26,634 nucleotides of DNA from JACJWR01 sp963842975 (GTDB lineage: Bacteria > Actinomycetota > Actinomycetes > S36-B12 > UBA10799). The position numbers and the translations under genes are program-made. Under the pieces are notes generated by a model, which ran no database searches, was not told the DNA's origin, and worked only from the letters and a program-made list of their open reading frames with translations. Below are positions 1 through 8,055 of this stretch, in pieces. Each line of letters starts with the position of its first letter. The first letter of the stretch is position 1. Location: positions 1-26,634 of the forward strand of contig CAWJIH010000002.1 in the NCBI GenBank assembly GCA_963842975.1. The letters are read 5' to 3'.

Positions 1-45
1 CCCATCATCATCGCCCTCGACGATCCCATGCGCATTGATCGCTGA
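1..45 (+). CDS. C-terminal tail of an unidentified plus-strand gene (partial)
   Basis: Frame 1 is open from the first base to a TGA at 43-45 and would encode a tail ending PIIIALDDPMRIDR. Most codons end in C or G/C-rich thirds (atc, gcc, ctc, gac, cgc), as in the real genes here. It would end 15 bp before the stop of the convergent hexosaminidase gene. Only 14 residues are visible, so no family can be assigned; it may also be a chance open frame. Confidence 0.4.
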   Translation, partial: PIIIALDDPMRIDR

Positions 46-60
46 GGCCCTCCGTGCCGC

Positions 61-1065
61 CTACACCAACTCCGCCTTGAGCCGCATGATCCGCTGGTAG
101 GACTCGTTGATGCGCTCCTCGCTGATCCGACCGCTGCGCACCAGGTCGACCACGTGGTCGATGGTGCGCGGAGTGACTTCAGGGTCGTAGTCGAGATTGT
201 TGGACACCAGGATGATGTCGGCCCCGGCCACAATGCTGCGCTCCACAATTGTCGGGTAGTCGAAGAACTGAGTGAGCCCTTCCATCTGCAAGTCGTCGGT
301 GACGACCACCCCTTCGAAACCCAACTCGTCGCGCAGGATGCCGGTGATGAAAGCTGGGGACAGGGTCGCAGGCAAATCCGCGTCGAAATGGCGGTTGAAC
401 ACGTGCGCGGTCATCACCATCCGAGCCTTGCCCGCATCGATGAGGTTTCGATAGGGCACCAGTTCGACTTCTGACCAGGTGTCGGTCACGTCAACGAATC
501 CGAGGTGAGAATCCGCGGTGGCGCTACCGTGTCCGGGGAAATGCTTAAAGCAGGTGGCGACGCCGACGGCGTCGTGAGCGTCCACCACGATCCCGGCATG
601 TCTAGTTACAACCTCCGGATCCGCCGAGAAGCTGCGGCCAAGGGCACCGATCGCCGGGCTGTCCGGATTGACGTTGAGGTCCACCACTGGGGCGAAATTC
701 ATGTTGATGCCACTGCTCGCCAGGGTCTGGGCGATGCTGTCGGCGTACTGCCTCGTGGCTACCGGATCGTCGAGCGTTCCGAGGTATTGCTCGGAGACCG
801 TAGGCGGGAAGCCGTCGGCCTCTTTCAATCGCGCAACCTTGCCCCCTTCTTGATCCACAGCGATGAACAGCGGCGTCTCCGACAGCGCGTTCAACGATGC
901 GGTGAGCGCCGCCAACTGATCCGGGGAGGTGATGTTGCGGCCTGTGGTTTCCAGTTTCGCGTCGAAGTCGAACACGATCGTGCCGCCGATGCCGTACTGC
1001 TCGATGTCGCGGTAGATGTAGTTGCTCGGCTCCAGCGTCACTCCGCGGAAGCCGACCATGAGCAT
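61..1065 (-). CDS. nagZ: Glycoside hydrolase family 3, NagZ-type beta-N-acetylhexosaminidase (catalytic body)
   Basis: NagZ-type GH3 enzymes remove terminal N-acetylglucosamine, typically from peptidoglycan fragments, for cell-wall recycling. The body shows the family signature KHFPGHG (about residues 174-180, counted from the first Met of this frame), followed by Asp185 and His187 of the GHGxxxxDSH loop used as catalytic dyad in this subfamily. The nucleophile Asp257 lies in VVTDDLQM. The substrate-binding AVDQEGGKVARL stretch is near 69-80. The first Met here is not a natural start: the frame is open a little further upstream and reads DPPLERKVAQ before MLMVGF, which is typical GH3 sequence. 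A Tat lipoprotein signal peptide lies just upstream in another frame (1071-1283), so the intact protein would be about 407 residues and surface-anchored. As sequenced, the gene is frameshifted. Confidence 0.85.
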   Translation of the reverse strand: MLMVGFRGVTLEPSNYIYRDIEQYGIGGTIVFDFDAKLETTGRNITSPDQLAALTASLNALSETPLFIAVDQEGGKVARLKEADGFPPTVSEQYLGTLDDPVATRQYADSIAQTLASSGINMNFAPVVDLNVNPDSPAIGALGRSFSADPEVVTRHAGIVVDAHDAVGVATCFKHFPGHGSATADSHLGFVDVTDTWSEVELVPYRNLIDAGKARMVMTAHVFNRHFDADLPATLSPAFITGILRDELGFEGVVVTDDLQMEGLTQFFDYPTIVERSIVAGADIILVSNNLDYDPEVTPRTIDHVVDLVRSGRISEERINESYQRIMRLKAELV

Positions 1066-1070
1066 CTGCG

Positions 1071-1283
1071 CTACCTTGCGCTCCAGCGGCGGATCTCTTT
1101 TGCCGCGGTGCTCCCGGTCTCGCCGCTAGAACAGGCCGCAGCGAAGCCTGGGAAGGCAAGTGCCCCGCCAATCAGGAGCGACCCTTTGAGAAGTCCTCGC
1201 CGCGTGATGGGTCCTCCGATCCGAGGCGGTCCTCCGACCGTCCACTTCGAACCGCTCATGTCGCCGTCACTTCCTCTGCTCAT
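1071..1283 (-). pseudogene. Out-of-frame Tat/lipoprotein signal peptide of the GH3 hexosaminidase
   Basis: This 70-codon ORF contains a twin-arginine motif (TRRGLLKG, Arg28-Arg29), a hydrophobic stretch and a lipobox-like end with Cys51 (FAAACSSG), then runs into a stop after KEIRRWSAR. A one-base shift in the short A run (TTTT at 1098-1101 on the plus strand) would join it to the GH3 body: AAK in this frame, then RDPPLERKVAQMLMVGF in the other. The start at 1283 has AAGGAG about 12 nt upstream; the Met at 1259 is an alternative. It is best read as the N-terminus of the neighbouring enzyme, separated by a real mutation, a sequencing indel or, less likely, translational slippage. Confidence 0.75.
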
Positions 1284-1337
1284 CCTCGGCTCACTCCTTC
1301 CACGCTAACGCCGCCCCCGACGTGGCAAACTCCCAGC

Positions 1338-2666
1338 GTGCCTGATTCTGTGCGCATCGACCCCGCTACCGCGCTGGTCTATCCGGAAGGCTGGCAGTCG
1401 TGGACCCCGACCACCGCCTATCGGGCCACGGATCAGCCGCACCGCCCAGTGGACGCCAACCATCGCCGCATCGGCTACCGCGCCGACTCCCCCATCCAGC
1501 CCGGGTTCGTCGGCGAGGGACTGCTCGCGGTGCAGCCCGCGGCAGGCGAGCAGATCCGCATCTTCGCCACCGGATCCCCCAGCGACGTGCCCTCGATCCG
1601 GGCCACGCTCGACGGGCACACCGTGCGCATCGAAGCAGACGGACCGTACACCGAACACCCGACCAACACCGCTGACCTCGCAGCGGGCCTGCGCGATTGG
1701 GCTCGCCACTTCGCAGCGGCAACTGCCGCCGAATCCGGCAGCGAATCAGCCACGGCGAGGGAAGCCACATCCCCACGCTCGGCGCCGCGCGTCTGGTGCT
1801 CCTGGTACCAGTACTACACGCAGGTCACCGAATCCGACATCGCAGAAAACCTCGACGCTATGGCAGCGCACAAACTGCCAATCGACGTCGTGCAGATCGA
1901 CGACGGCTACCAGCGCAATCTCGGTGACTGGTTGGATCCTTCGGATCGATTCGACGACCTCGCCGCCCTGATCGCGCGCATCCGTGACGCCGGGCGGCGT
2001 GCGGGTATCTGGGTGGCCCCTTTCCTCGTCGGCGAATGTTCGAAACTGGCCTCCGAGCACCCCGAGTGGCTGCTGCCAGGCGCCGACCCCGGCCGAAACT
2101 GGGATCAGCAACTCCACGCCCTGGACGCCGGTCAACCCGCCGTGCAGCAGCATCTGCACCACGTCTTCACGACGCTGGCAGCCCTCGGAATCGACTACTT
2201 CAAACTCGACTTCTGCTACGCGGGCGCCCTGAAAGGTTCGACTCGGACCGCCACCGAAAGCATCGGGGCCTACCGCTCCGGACTTGAACTCATTCGCGAA
2301 GCCGTCGGCCCTGAGGCCTACCTGGTTGGTTGCGGGGCACCGACCCTGGCCAGCGTTGGGCTGGTCGATGCGATGCGGGTCTCACCGGACACCGCCTCTT
2401 ATGTCGACCCCGCCTCTGGCGACCTGAGTTCGCCAAGTCAGCGCAGCGCAATGCTCACCGGACGGGCCCGACAGTGGCAGAACGGCACCCTCTGGACCAA
2501 CGATCCTGATTGTCTGATCGCCCGTGAAGACGTCGCGCAACGGCAGGTGTGGGCAGCCTATGTGAACTCCGTCGACGGCCTACGCTCCATCAGCGACCGG
2601 ATCAACTCGCTGGACGACTGGGGGCTGCGCACCACCCGCGACTACCTCAACCCCAAGCCGGACTGA
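1338..2666 (+). CDS. Alpha-galactosidase, glycoside hydrolase family 36
   Basis: It hydrolyses terminal alpha-galactosides such as melibiose or raffinose-type sugars. GH36/clan D hallmarks are clear: EGWQSW near the N-terminus (17-22), WCSWYQYY (153-160), VVQIDDGYQ (184-192), and the nucleophile Asp291 in YFKLDFCYAG. The probable acid/base is Asp351 in RVSPD. At 442 aa it is shorter than the roughly 700-residue bacterial GH36 enzymes and has a reduced N-terminal region of about 145 residues before the barrel; compact versions are known. There is no signal peptide, so it should act in the cytoplasm on imported sugar. Translation begins with GTG at 1338 without a strong Shine-Dalgarno sequence. 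It diverges from the hexosaminidase gene across 54 bp, so the promoters must be close together. Confidence 0.85.
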   Translation: MPDSVRIDPATALVYPEGWQSWTPTTAYRATDQPHRPVDANHRRIGYRADSPIQPGFVGEGLLAVQPAAGEQIRIFATGSPSDVPSIRATLDGHTVRIEADGPYTEHPTNTADLAAGLRDWARHFAAATAAESGSESATAREATSPRSAPRVWCSWYQYYTQVTESDIAENLDAMAAHKLPIDVVQIDDGYQRNLGDWLDPSDRFDDLAALIARIRDAGRRAGIWVAPFLVGECSKLASEHPEWLLPGADPGRNWDQQLHALDAGQPAVQQHLHHVFTTLAALGIDYFKLDFCYAGALKGSTRTATESIGAYRSGLELIREAVGPEAYLVGCGAPTLASVGLVDAMRVSPDTASYVDPASGDLSSPSQRSAMLTGRARQWQNGTLWTNDPDCLIAREDVAQRQVWAAYVNSVDGLRSISDRINSLDDWGLRTTRDYLNPKPD

Positions 2667-2704
2667 GCCGCCCGCTACCCGCTCAGCGGCCGCAGCCCCT
2701 CCCA

Positions 2705-3130
2705 CTACCGCACAAGCGCAGCGGCTACCATCCCCCGGTCTAGCCGCTTGTGCTGATCCGACACTGGCAAGGCGATCCAATGCGTGCTGCCGTCGCCGTT
2801 GGCGTAACTGAACTCGAGGGCCTTGTCGTGTTCCAAGTCCCTGCCCACGGCGGCATTGGTCAACTCCTGCCACATCTCCTCGAACCCGGCCAAGGCTGCG
2901 GCCGGATCGTCGATGCGAAACGGCCCCACACTGTTCCAGGCCCCCTCCGCCCCGACCTCTGCGAACCGGAAGTCGCGAGCCAGCGGGATGCCGAGGACCT
3001 CCTCGCTGCTAAGGAACTCTCCTCGTTCAAACGTCACCGCCTGTTCCCAAGCTCCATTCCCCGCTACCTTGCCGAATTCCGGGGCGTCCCGAAGAGCCAC
3101 GGGCAGTCGTGCAGCAAAGTGATCGCCCAT
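2705..3130 (-). CDS. Hypothetical protein, 141 aa
   Basis: I do not recognise a family. The product looks soluble, with no signal peptide or membrane segment. It begins MGDHFAARLPVALRDAPEF and includes acidic and aromatic stretches such as FEEMWQELT (mid-C-terminal) and GDGSTHWIALP near the end. It is convergent with the alpha-galactosidase gene (38 bp between stops). Codon use looks like that of the neighbours, which supports a real gene. A 43-codon ORF ends 7 bp upstream of its start on the same strand, so the two may be co-transcribed. The function cannot be inferred. Confidence 0.65.
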   Translation of the reverse strand: MGDHFAARLPVALRDAPEFGKVAGNGAWEQAVTFERGEFLSSEEVLGIPLARDFRFAEVGAEGAWNSVGPFRIDDPAAALAGFEEMWQELTNAAVGRDLEHDKALEFSYANGDGSTHWIALPVSDQHKRLDRGMVAAALVR

Positions 3131-3137
3131 TTTCTAC

Positions 3138-3269
3138 CTAGCTCTGAATGGTGATGTCGTCGCTGCGCAGGGACGTCAAGGCGGTAAAACTCACGTCCAG
3201 CGGGTCCAGCGAACCACCTTTAGCGAGCACTAACTGCTCGGAGTTTCGGTCGCGTTCAAACCGGCCCAT
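3138..3269 (-). CDS. Small ORF, 43 aa, unknown
   Basis: An ATG at 3269 opens a 43-codon frame on the minus strand that stops with TAG at 3138-3140. The product begins MGRFERDRNSEQLVLAKGG and ends SLRSDDITIQS. It is hydrophilic with no membrane segment. It lies 7 bp upstream of the 141-aa gene and in the same direction, as in a two-gene unit. The alternative is that it is a leader or a remnant of a longer N-terminus of that gene; the frames differ and an in-frame stop separates them. No family is recognised. Confidence 0.45.
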   Translation of the reverse strand: MGRFERDRNSEQLVLAKGGSLDPLDVSFTALTSLRSDDITIQS

Positions 3270-3376
3270 GCGGCGAATGTAGCCCCCGGGCAGTCATTTT
3301 GCCGAAGCCCGCTACGTCGGTGAGGCATCAACGTGGAAGATGGAACTACTGCACAACAACAGACGAGGTGAGCGGC

Positions 3377-4192
3377 ATGAAGGTGCCAGGCAAAGTATGG
3401 GTGGTCACAGGTGGCGGCAGTGGCATCGGCCAGGAACTCGTGCGCTTGCTGCTGAGTCGAGGGGCGCGGGTGGCTGCGGTAGATATGCGGGCCGAAGGCT
3501 TGGTCGAGACCGCTGCGCTGGCCGGGGGTGCCGCCACCGAATCAAGCCATCCACGATTGTCGACCCACATCCTCGACATCACCGACCGGGCGGCCACCGA
3601 ATCCCTGGTAGATGCCGTCGTCGAAGCGCACGGCAGCATCGACGGCCTGATCAACAATGCCGGCATTATCCAACCGTTCGTGCCGGTGGTCGACCTCGAC
3701 TACGACGTGATCGACCGGGTGCTCAACGTCAATTTCATGGGCACCCTCTACATGGTCAAATCCTTTCTGCCGACACTGCTCACCAGGCCCGAGGCCCACA
3801 TCGTGAACATCTCCAGCATGGGCGGGTTTTTCCCCTTCCCTGGCCAAACCATCTATGGCGCCAGCAAGGCGGGCGTGAAGCTGCTATCCGAGGGTCTCTA
3901 CGCCGAACTGCTGGAAACACCCGTGCATGTCTCAGTGGTGATGCCCGGGGCAGTCAACACGTCCATCACCGAGAATTCCGGCGTCACCATGACCGCCGAT
4001 CCGAGTTCTGGCCGGATCCCGCAAACCCCCGCGGACAAGGCGGCCCGGATCATCGTCAGCGGCATCGAGAAGGACCGCTTGCACATTCTGGTGGGCAAGG
4101 ATGCCCACGTCATGGATGTGGCCATCAAACTCGCCCCAAAGCAAGCAACAAAGTTGGTGCAAAAGCAGATGAAGGGGTTGCTCGACCAATAG
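3377..4192 (+). CDS. Short-chain dehydrogenase/reductase (SDR)
   Basis: This is a classical SDR of 271 aa. The Rossmann glycine motif TGGGSGIG is at 11-18, NNAG at 93-96, the catalytic Ser in NISSMGG (about 146-147), and the YxxxK pair Tyr160/Lys164 in YGASKAG. Asp36 at the end of beta-strand 2 (AAVDMR) fits NAD(H) preference. The substrate is not predictable; the C-terminal lysine-rich, basic segment is common in membrane-associated lipid or sterol-type SDRs of actinobacteria, but that is only a resemblance. The start is placed at ATG 3377 because GAGGTG precedes it by about 8 nt and the Rossmann strand begins immediately. The longer open frame from 3299 lacks SDR-like sequence. GTG 3368, three codons upstream in the same frame, is a minor alternative. 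Confidence 0.85.
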   Translation: MKVPGKVWVVTGGGSGIGQELVRLLLSRGARVAAVDMRAEGLVETAALAGGAATESSHPRLSTHILDITDRAATESLVDAVVEAHGSIDGLINNAGIIQPFVPVVDLDYDVIDRVLNVNFMGTLYMVKSFLPTLLTRPEAHIVNISSMGGFFPFPGQTIYGASKAGVKLLSEGLYAELLETPVHVSVVMPGAVNTSITENSGVTMTADPSSGRIPQTPADKAARIIVSGIEKDRLHILVGKDAHVMDVAIKLAPKQATKLVQKQMKGLLDQ

Positions 4193-4250
4193 TCACCGCA
4201 GCACCGTCCCCACCACTTGAACCTCCGCGTGCCCTGCGGCCCCCGGGCCT

Positions 4251-4256
4251 TATAGT
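4251..4256 (+). promoter_or_regulatory. Candidate -10 element upstream of the CNNM pair
   Basis: TATAGT is one base from the TATAAT consensus and stands out in GC-rich sequence. It lies 21 bp before the GTG start of the first CNNM gene, with a purine-rich GGAGGG between. No convincing -35 at 16-18 bp was found; TTGAAC at 4217-4222 is too far. A leadered transcript for the two-gene unit is inferred. Confidence 0.4.
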
Positions 4257-4277
4257 GATCCCCTGGAGGGTGCCCGC

Positions 4278-5645
4278 GTGTGGACTGAAGCCGCACTACT
4301 ACTGGTCGTCGCCTTACTCATCGCCGCCAACGGCGTATTCGTCGCTGCAGAATTCAGTTTCGTCACGGTCGATCGCCCGACTGTTGATCGTGCAGCCGAT
4401 GCCGGGGATCGCCGTGCCCGCCGACTCCGCGATGGCCTGCGTTCGCTATCGACCCACATGTCGGGGGCGCAGCTTGGCATCACCATCACCAGCCTGGTGG
4501 TCGGATTCATCGCAGAACCGGCCGTGGCCAGGCTGCTCACCGGCCCACTAGCCGCGCTCGGGCTTTCCGAGCAGGCAGCGCTCCCGATCGCCCTGCTCCT
4601 TGCGCTCGTGCTCACCACCGGTTTCCAAGCCGTTTTCGGGGAACTGGTGCCCAAGAACTGGGCAATCTCGCAGCCGCTGCGTGTGGGCCGGGCGGTGGCC
4701 GGGCTGCAAATCGGCTTCACCACCGTCACGGGGCCGCTGCTGTCGCTGCTGCACGGCTCGGCGAACAAGGTGCTGCACCTCATCGGCATCGAACCGAAAG
4801 AGGAATTGATCTCCGCTCGCTCACCGCAGGAACTCGCCTCGCTCGTGTCGCGCTCACGCCAGTTCGGCACGCTTGACGACACCACTGCCACCTTGGTGAC
4901 CCGGTCGATTCTGTTCGGCGATCGCACTGTGGCCGATGTCATGACACCCAGGCCAAAGGTGCACTTCCTCAACGCCGCCGACTCCGTCAGCGACGTCATC
5001 GATTTGGTGCGACGCACCGGACACGCCCGTTTTCCGGTGGTCGCCGATGGCCCGGACGACGTCGTGGGCGTCGTGCACTTCAAACAAGTGCTGGGCGTAC
5101 CTCCTGAAGATCGGGACACCCGCCGCGTGGGCGACATCGCCCGAACTGCACCGTTCGTGCCGGAGACGCTCGACCTGGACGCGGTGTTGGAAGTTCTGCG
5201 GGAATCACCTATTCAACTCGCGGTGGTGATTGACGAGTACGGCGGCAACTCTGGGCTCGTCACGCTTGAGGATCTGGTCGAGGAGATCGTCGGGGAGATT
5301 CACGACGAACAGGATCAACAGGGCCCGGACTACGTCCGCGACGAGGATGGCGCGTGGCTGCTTTCCGGCCTCCTTCGCCCCGACGAGGCCAGCGAGGCCA
5401 TCGGCGTTGAGCTGCCTGAAGGCGACCACACCGAAACCCTCGGCGGACTCATCATGGAAACACTGGGCCGACTGCCGCGGGAAGGCGATTCCATCGTCCT
5501 CACCTGCGCGGCCAAGAATGACGACCGAGCAGACGAGCACCGCGAGAGACCCTCAGTGAGTCTCGCGCTCACGGTCAGCGAACTCGACGGCCGCCGGATC
5601 GACATTGTGCGGGCTCGAATCGTGAATTCGGCTGGGGACATCTGA
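4278..5645 (+). CDS. CNNM/CorC-family transporter-like membrane protein (DUF21, CBS pair, CorC_HlyC)
   Basis: Members of this family are annotated as hemolysin-like or Mg/Co efflux proteins; several bacterial members export Mg2+. The 455-aa product has an N-terminal DUF21 membrane domain (about 1-175, with ANGVFVAAEFSFV and FGELVPKNWA, the latter a conserved family motif). A CBS pair follows (about 215-335, with VMTPRPKV and VVIDEYGGNSGLVTLEDLVEEIVGEI), then a C-terminal CorC_HlyC domain (about 350-445). Translation starts at GTG 4278 after a GGAGGG motif. The next gene is a shorter paralogue that starts on the last base of this stop codon, so the two are probably made together and may form a heteromeric complex. 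Confidence 0.87.
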   Translation: MWTEAALLLVVALLIAANGVFVAAEFSFVTVDRPTVDRAADAGDRRARRLRDGLRSLSTHMSGAQLGITITSLVVGFIAEPAVARLLTGPLAALGLSEQAALPIALLLALVLTTGFQAVFGELVPKNWAISQPLRVGRAVAGLQIGFTTVTGPLLSLLHGSANKVLHLIGIEPKEELISARSPQELASLVSRSRQFGTLDDTTATLVTRSILFGDRTVADVMTPRPKVHFLNAADSVSDVIDLVRRTGHARFPVVADGPDDVVGVVHFKQVLGVPPEDRDTRRVGDIARTAPFVPETLDLDAVLEVLRESPIQLAVVIDEYGGNSGLVTLEDLVEEIVGEIHDEQDQQGPDYVRDEDGAWLLSGLLRPDEASEAIGVELPEGDHTETLGGLIMETLGRLPREGDSIVLTCAAKNDDRADEHRERPSVSLALTVSELDGRRIDIVRARIVNSAGDI

Positions 5646-6673
5646 TGAGTTTCGGACTAGCCGCCACGGTGGCGGTACTGCTGCTCATCGGCAACGCCTT
5701 CTTCGTGGGCGCCGAGTTCGCCCTGATCTCCGTGCGGCGCACCCAGCTGGAGCCCCGCGCTGAGCAAGGTTCATGGGCAGCCAAGCTGACATTGAAGGCG
5801 ATGGAACGAGTGTCGCTGATGATGGCTGGCGCCCAACTCGGCATCACCTTGTGCTCAATCGGCCTGGGTGCGGTAGCGAAACCTGCCGTCGCAGACGCAC
5901 TTGAGGTGCCGCTGACTGCGATTGGCCTACCGCTGGGCGCAGTTGATGTGATTGCCTACGCCATTTCGCTGGCGATCGTCGTGTTTCTCCATATGGTTTT
6001 CGGAGAGATGGTGCCGAAAAACATCTCGCTGACATTGCCGGCTCGTGCGGCGCTGCTCTTGGGGCCCCCGTTGTACGCCTTGGTCTGGGTGCTGCGGCCG
6101 GTGATTTGGGCGCTGAACCAGAGCGCCAACGTGGTGCTCCGGATCCTTCGGGTTCCCATTCGCGACGAGGTGGCCACGGTATTCACCCGCGATGAGGTGG
6201 CCGGCCTGATTGAAGAATCCAGGCGGCACGGCCTGATCGATGAGCCTGAGCGCGAACTGCTCACCGGTGCGTTGGACTTCGTCGAAGTACGCGCCGCCGA
6301 AGTTGCATTGCCGCTGGCAGCTCTTGTGACCGTTTCCGATGATGCCACCCCCCGCGATGTCGAACGCGTCAGCTCTACCACCGGCCACTCACGCTTCCCG
6401 GTCACCGGATCGGACGGGGAGATCCTGGGCTACCTCCATGTGAAGGACCTCATCGTGCTTCCAGAACGGCGGCTGACGTCCCCCATCCGCCGACACTTGA
6501 TCCGCGACCTGCCCACGGTGACAGCCGAGGACTCATTGCGCGATGTGTTGAGCACCATGCAGCGCCGTGGGGCGCACGTTGTGCGGGTGGTAGACCCAGA
6601 GACCAACGCCACGGTTGGGCTGGCGATGATGGAAGACGTCTTGGAAGAATTGGTGGGCCAGGTAGCGGCCTAG
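5645..6673 (+). CDS. CNNM-family membrane protein, shorter paralogue lacking the CorC_HlyC domain
   Basis: The 342-aa product again has the DUF21 membrane domain (about 1-165; FFVGAEFALISVRRTQLE and FGEMVPKNISL) and two CBS motifs (HSRFPVTGSDGEILGYLHVKD and the segment ending GLAMMEDVLEELVGQV). It stops right after the CBS pair, so the C-terminal domain of its upstream neighbour is missing. The ATG shares one base with the preceding TGA (TGATG), indicating translational coupling. Pairs of one long and one short CNNM gene recur in actinobacteria, and the short partner's precise role is unclear. A membrane location is certain from the hydrophobic segments; an Mg2+/Co2+ role is by family only. 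Confidence 0.85.
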   Translation: MSFGLAATVAVLLLIGNAFFVGAEFALISVRRTQLEPRAEQGSWAAKLTLKAMERVSLMMAGAQLGITLCSIGLGAVAKPAVADALEVPLTAIGLPLGAVDVIAYAISLAIVVFLHMVFGEMVPKNISLTLPARAALLLGPPLYALVWVLRPVIWALNQSANVVLRILRVPIRDEVATVFTRDEVAGLIEESRRHGLIDEPERELLTGALDFVEVRAAEVALPLAALVTVSDDATPRDVERVSSTTGHSRFPVTGSDGEILGYLHVKDLIVLPERRLTSPIRRHLIRDLPTVTAEDSLRDVLSTMQRRGAHVVRVVDPETNATVGLAMMEDVLEELVGQVAA

Positions 6674-6687
6674 GCTGGGGCAGGTCG

Positions 6688-6700
6688 CCGCCTAGGGCGG
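6688..6700 (+). terminator. Small stem-loop after the CNNM pair
   Basis: CCGCC-TAG-GGCGG forms a 5-bp stem with a 3-nt loop 15 bp after the second CNNM stop. There is no T tract after it, so it is a weak terminator candidate. Confidence 0.25.
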
Positions 6701-6783
6701 TTGTCCGTCGATTCGCGCGCAGGCCTCGCTGCGGCAACACTGTGGTGACGCGCACGATCATTTCTGCCGGACGAGGAGACCCC

Positions 6784-8004
6784 ATGAGCCATAGCCGCCG
6801 CAGTCGAAGAATCGCTGGAGCGGTCGCGGCCTTCGCCGCCGGTACGGTGGCCTTGGCTGGCTGCGCTTCCGAGGGTTCCGCCGATGCCGGATCCGATCCC
6901 CCAGCGTCGCCGTCGGTCGCCGCAGGTGAATCTAGCGAGCAAGCGGTCGCGGCCTCCGAAGCCGAGCAGATGCAGGCTTCCGAAGCTGGCCCATACGAGG
7001 TCGGCCATCGCACCATCACCGTCACCGACGACAGCCGCGACGGCCGGAGCTTCGAAGCCGACATCTGGTACCCGGTGGACTCGGGGAACACAGTTGGCGC
7101 CAGTCCCGCCGAATACACCTTCCTTCCAGGCCTTGGCCTCACTTCCGAAGTCGCCTTCGCCGACGCGCCGGCCGCTGAGGGCGAGTTTCCGCTGCTGGTC
7201 TACTCCCACGGCGGTGGCGGGTTCCGCTGGGTGGCAACTTTCTACACCGAGTTCATGGCGTCGAAGGGTTACGTGGTGATCTCCCCGGACCACCCGGGCA
7301 GCACCGCACTCGACCAGCTCAGCGGCGCCGGGGTCGATGAAGAGACCAACGCGAACAATCGCCCAGCAGACATCACCGCAACAATCGATGCCGCGCTGGC
7401 ATCGGATGCGGACACCGCCGACCCGTTGGCCGGACGAATCAACGACGACCTCATCGCCCTCAGCGGCCACTCCTGGGGCGGCTACACCTCCATCGCCACG
7501 GTGTCCGGGCATACCAACACCCTGGGCACCACCGAAACCGACCCTCGGATCAAAGCGATCGCCTTGCAGGCCCCTTACACCGAGATGCTTTCCGACTCGG
7601 AGCTCGCCAACGTCGACGTACCCACACTGATCATCAGCAGCACCGAAGACACCAGCACCCCGATCGAATCGAACACGGTACGGCCAGTGTCGCTGATGGA
7701 AGGCCGCCCACTGCTGCGACTCGACATCCAAGGTGGGGCCCACAACTCCTTCACCGACGTCTGCACACTGCGTGATTCAGTCGCCGCCAACCCCAACGTC
7801 CCAGAGGTCCTCAGCGCCGAACTTGCCCGCGGCTCCGCGCAAGCCTGCGACCCTGAGGTATTGCCGGTCGAGACCGTTCACGACATCACGAACTCCTACA
7901 CCGCGGCCTTCCTCGCGCGCGAGTTGGAGGGGTCGACCGACTACGACGAGATGCTGGACTGTGTGGCTCCGCCGTCAGAGGTGGAATGCACCGTTGAGCC
8001 GTAG
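6784..8004 (+). CDS. Lipoprotein alpha/beta hydrolase (PAF-acetylhydrolase / dienelactone-hydrolase-like)
   Basis: This is an exported lipid-anchored esterase-type enzyme of 406 aa. The signal peptide (SRRSRRIAGAVAAFAAG...) ends in a lipobox LAGC with Cys27, followed by a Ser/Ala/Glu-rich linker. The hydrolase core carries an oxyanion-hole motif SHGGGG (141-146), the nucleophile Ser230 in GHSWGG, a probable acid Asp289 in STEDT and His320 in GGAHNSF. The overall architecture matches the platelet-activating-factor acetylhydrolase/chlorophyllase-like group. The natural substrate is unknown; an ester or acyl chain at the cell surface is likely. ATG 6784 is chosen because GAGGAG precedes it by about 6 nt and the signal peptide starts there; an upstream in-frame GTG at 6742 would put extra residues before the signal. 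Confidence 0.82.
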   Translation: MSHSRRSRRIAGAVAAFAAGTVALAGCASEGSADAGSDPPASPSVAAGESSEQAVAASEAEQMQASEAGPYEVGHRTITVTDDSRDGRSFEADIWYPVDSGNTVGASPAEYTFLPGLGLTSEVAFADAPAAEGEFPLLVYSHGGGGFRWVATFYTEFMASKGYVVISPDHPGSTALDQLSGAGVDEETNANNRPADITATIDAALASDADTADPLAGRINDDLIALSGHSWGGYTSIATVSGHTNTLGTTETDPRIKAIALQAPYTEMLSDSELANVDVPTLIISSTEDTSTPIESNTVRPVSLMEGRPLLRLDIQGGAHNSFTDVCTLRDSVAANPNVPEVLSAELARGSAQACDPEVLPVETVHDITNSYTAAFLARELEGSTDYDEMLDCVAPPSEVECTVEP

Positions 8005-8043
8005 CCGGACGCCGCGAGGGTGGGTGGCGGGGCGCCGCCCAGG

Positions 8044-8049
8044 TAAGTT
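8044..8049 (+). promoter_or_regulatory. Candidate -10 for a leaderless doxX-like transcript
   Basis: TAAGTT fits TANNNT and ends 6 nt before the GTG start at 8056. That spacing is the one seen in leaderless actinobacterial genes. There is no Shine-Dalgarno sequence in between. Confidence 0.35.
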
Positions 8050-8055
8050 GCCTGC

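Noticed and set aside
1065..1110. Programmed ribosomal frameshift in the hexosaminidase gene
   Set aside because: The sequence CAAAAG is a weak slip site with no obvious stimulating structure identified; an indel or sequencing error is simpler.
505..1308. 267-codon plus-strand ORF opposite the hexosaminidase
   Set aside because: It lies antisense to clear GH3 sequence, has no recognisable domain and its composition is that of a mirrored high-GC gene.
3340..4551. 403-codon plus-strand ORF across the SDR and start of the CNNM gene
   Set aside because: It is a frame shadow: Arg/His/Pro-rich product overlapping two well-supported genes.
6670..7743. 357-codon minus-strand ORF
   Set aside because: It is antisense to the lipoprotein hydrolase, which has a signal peptide and catalytic motifs.
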